A DNA stretch of 64,000 bases. It comes from Myoxocephalus aenaeus. Lineage: Eukaryota > Chordata > Actinopteri > Perciformes > Cottidae. This document shows positions 62,401-64,000 of this stretch, one piece after another. The position numbers were made by a program, and so were the translations under genes. How positions within the stretch are numbered: position 1 is the first letter of the stretch; the number at the start of each line of letters is the position of its first letter. The stretch lies in contig JBAMJR010000089.1 in assembly GCA_038501785.1 (NCBI GenBank), forward strand, positions 3,780,001-3,844,000. The letters run 5' to 3'. The notes under the pieces were generated by a model that saw only the letters and a program-made list of their open reading frames with translations, searched no databases and was not told the DNA's origin.

Positions 62401-64000
62401 ATTGAGAATACGAAGAGGAATGTGTGGCTGTGTTTTCTGTGTGTGGCTGCGTGTGATCTGTAATCACCTTTAAAAGGAATGGGTGTAGAATACCAGCATG
62501 GTGACTTGCACAGATAGAAGTAAACTACAATAATGGAGTGATAACAGTGAGGTAAACACCTTCATACCATGACAGTTTGTGTTAGTATGCAATTTTTTTT
62601 TAAATACACTAGTTAAATCCAACATTTACATTCAGATGTGTTATAGGACATCAGGTCTTATCTCAATTAGCAAATAGCTAATAGGTTGTTAGTTTTTTTT
62701 TTCTTCCCGAATTCACTAAGTGGTACTCCAAGATTAACATCTGAATAGCCCATTAGATTATAACTGATCTCACTCAGGTTTGTGTATTGGGCTTGTGTAT
62801 TCTACTGACTACAGTCGTAACGTCACCACAGAATGGCCTCAGGTAAAAAGTAGAGAAAAGGGAGGAAAATAATGACTGACCTTAAGTTGGGCATTGTAAT
62901 TTAACAGTGTAAGCTGCCTACAGGAGCCATGCAGGAATTCAGTTTATGTTTTTCTGAACTAGTGAGTTACTTGTTGCTGTTAACTGTGACATTTAGTGAA
63001 TTATGTGCATACAAGGGGCTTTAGAGAAGGTTAAGGGGCAGTGAAGTCAAAATGAGGTCAGCTGCTTGTCAAATGACTTGAAGACGATCACCAAGCGTTT
63101 TTATGCAAACAGCTGATGATGACAGACAAAGGAGAACATTATTCTATCACAGCCAAACACTCCTTTCCCCCTTCTGAATTAAGCGTTTGTTTTAAAAGGT
63201 TTGTGTTCCCATGCTGCATTTCTGTGGACTCTCTACTGAAAACGATCTGTTTGTAGTGGAAGAGAATCCCTTTTTTACGTTGCTAGTGAGCAGTCAGGAA
63301 ACTTGTGAACCAACAGTGGCGGTGTATCCCTCTGACGCAATGGCATGGCTGTGTTTTGATATGAGAAGCATGGTCACTGACTGTGTAGAGTCAACACGAA
63401 TGAGTGCTGAAGCACGGGTGTTCTCTATAGTACTCATAAAGTATGTTGTTACTACATGAGATCAGGTGATCCACGCTTTTGTGTGTGTGTGCATGTGTGT
63501 GCATGTGTGTGTTGATCCCATTGCCCATTCATTATGTGAAAACACTGTAATGTCTCATGTGAAAATATTTTGTTATTTTCATTTTGGCTAACAAGACAAA
63601 AAAAAATGAACCGCTCAAATTAGCCAATAACAAGGCAGTTCTGTGTGTTGTGTATCAACTGGTCTATTTTCAATAGCTCGTTGTTAAACATCCCACAATT
63701 ATCTAATTCACAGTTTGGATGGATTGCATCTAACCCAGTTCATTGCTCACTCCTGAAAGCACATTATTAATGGTTGTCACGGTGTGGTTGTACAATTTGT
63801 GTTCCCCTTTGTGTGCAGTTGCACTGTACAAAGGATTTACAAATGCTAATCCTGACCTACATAACAATGACACATTCTAAAATTGAGAAATAAAAGCACA
63901 AAATCGTACTGGAGGTGTTTCCACGAGCCTCTGCATGGCTGCTGTTACATCAGCAGCTGGAAAGGCAGCAGAACATTAATGGGCTTATCGGGGGCTGGAT
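53446..64000. other. Intergenic right flank, no gene established
   Basis: No exon with recognisable protein similarity was found. Minor structures are a 16-base G run at about 54675-54688, a (GA)n at 54317-54334, a hairpin at 57036-57061 and GT-rich sequence at 63481-63512. At 59068-59150 a stretch resembles a SINE head (GTGCACTGGTAAGTTTGTTG, GAGAGGCCTGGGTTGCAG) between imperfect repeats of GGCGTTTCATT. Open frames at 54689-54937 and 55801-55995 (minus) have no splice or family support. Confidence 0.4.
57036..57061. repeat. Perfect 11-bp-arm hairpin
   Basis: GCACCACATTT and AAATGTGGTGC flank a TTTT loop, followed by a short T run. No surrounding transcript unit is known, so it is recorded only as a palindrome. 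Confidence 0.85.

Overview
This window is vertebrate nuclear DNA, almost certainly from a teleost fish. It is AT-rich and mostly non-coding, with very long (TA)n, (CA)n, (CT)n and (ATT)n tracts. It also carries tRNA-headed SINEs, non-autonomous hAT-type DNA transposons and decayed non-LTR retrotransposon pieces of kinds common in ray-finned fish genomes. There is no operon structure, and no rRNA or intact tRNA gene was seen.

One gene can be named with confidence: cxxc4 (IDAX), on the minus strand, recovered here as a spliced gene. A CpG-rich block at about 35.25-35.8 kb, with two CCAAT boxes facing left, is the likely promoter and first non-coding exon. The main coding exon (32321-33145, 275 codons) carries the start codon, the conserved middle region and the whole CXXC zinc finger. 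It ends at a clean GTGAG donor. After an intron of 19.9 kb, a 45-bp exon piece (12401-12445) supplies the last 14 residues, ending EAFRWFF, and the stop. The 3' UTR probably runs to an AATAAA at 11260-11255. The predicted protein is 289 residues. CXXC4 is known to bind unmethylated CpG and the Dishevelled PDZ domain, so it damps Wnt/beta-catenin signalling and affects TET2 stability. In other vertebrates tet2 lies upstream of cxxc4 in the opposite orientation, which would put it beyond the right edge here; no large tet2 exon is present in the window.

Layout. 1-11.2 kb: intergenic, with TA tracts inside a hairpin, two hAT-type elements (1351-1783 and 3264-4209) and a SINE. 11.2-12.4 kb: cxxc4 3' UTR. 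12.4-32.3 kb: large cxxc4 intron, with dispersed repeats, a 5'-truncated LINE and a fold-back element. 32.3-35.8 kb: main exon, intron 1 and promoter. 35.8-64 kb: intergenic, with a MITE with 42-bp termini (37461-37886), a hAT element holding a 45-bp minisatellite (42975-44452), three or more SINE/LINE pieces, a 400-bp TA tract, and a hAT element nested inside another MITE (51716-52614). One spliced-looking open exon (38286-38436, plus strand) encodes a predicted membrane segment and is the best candidate for a second, unidentified gene.

I found no evidence of a new enzymatic or defence system. The more unusual material is the transposon architecture, the hairpin-bearing minisatellite, the split coding end of cxxc4, and the unidentified exon.
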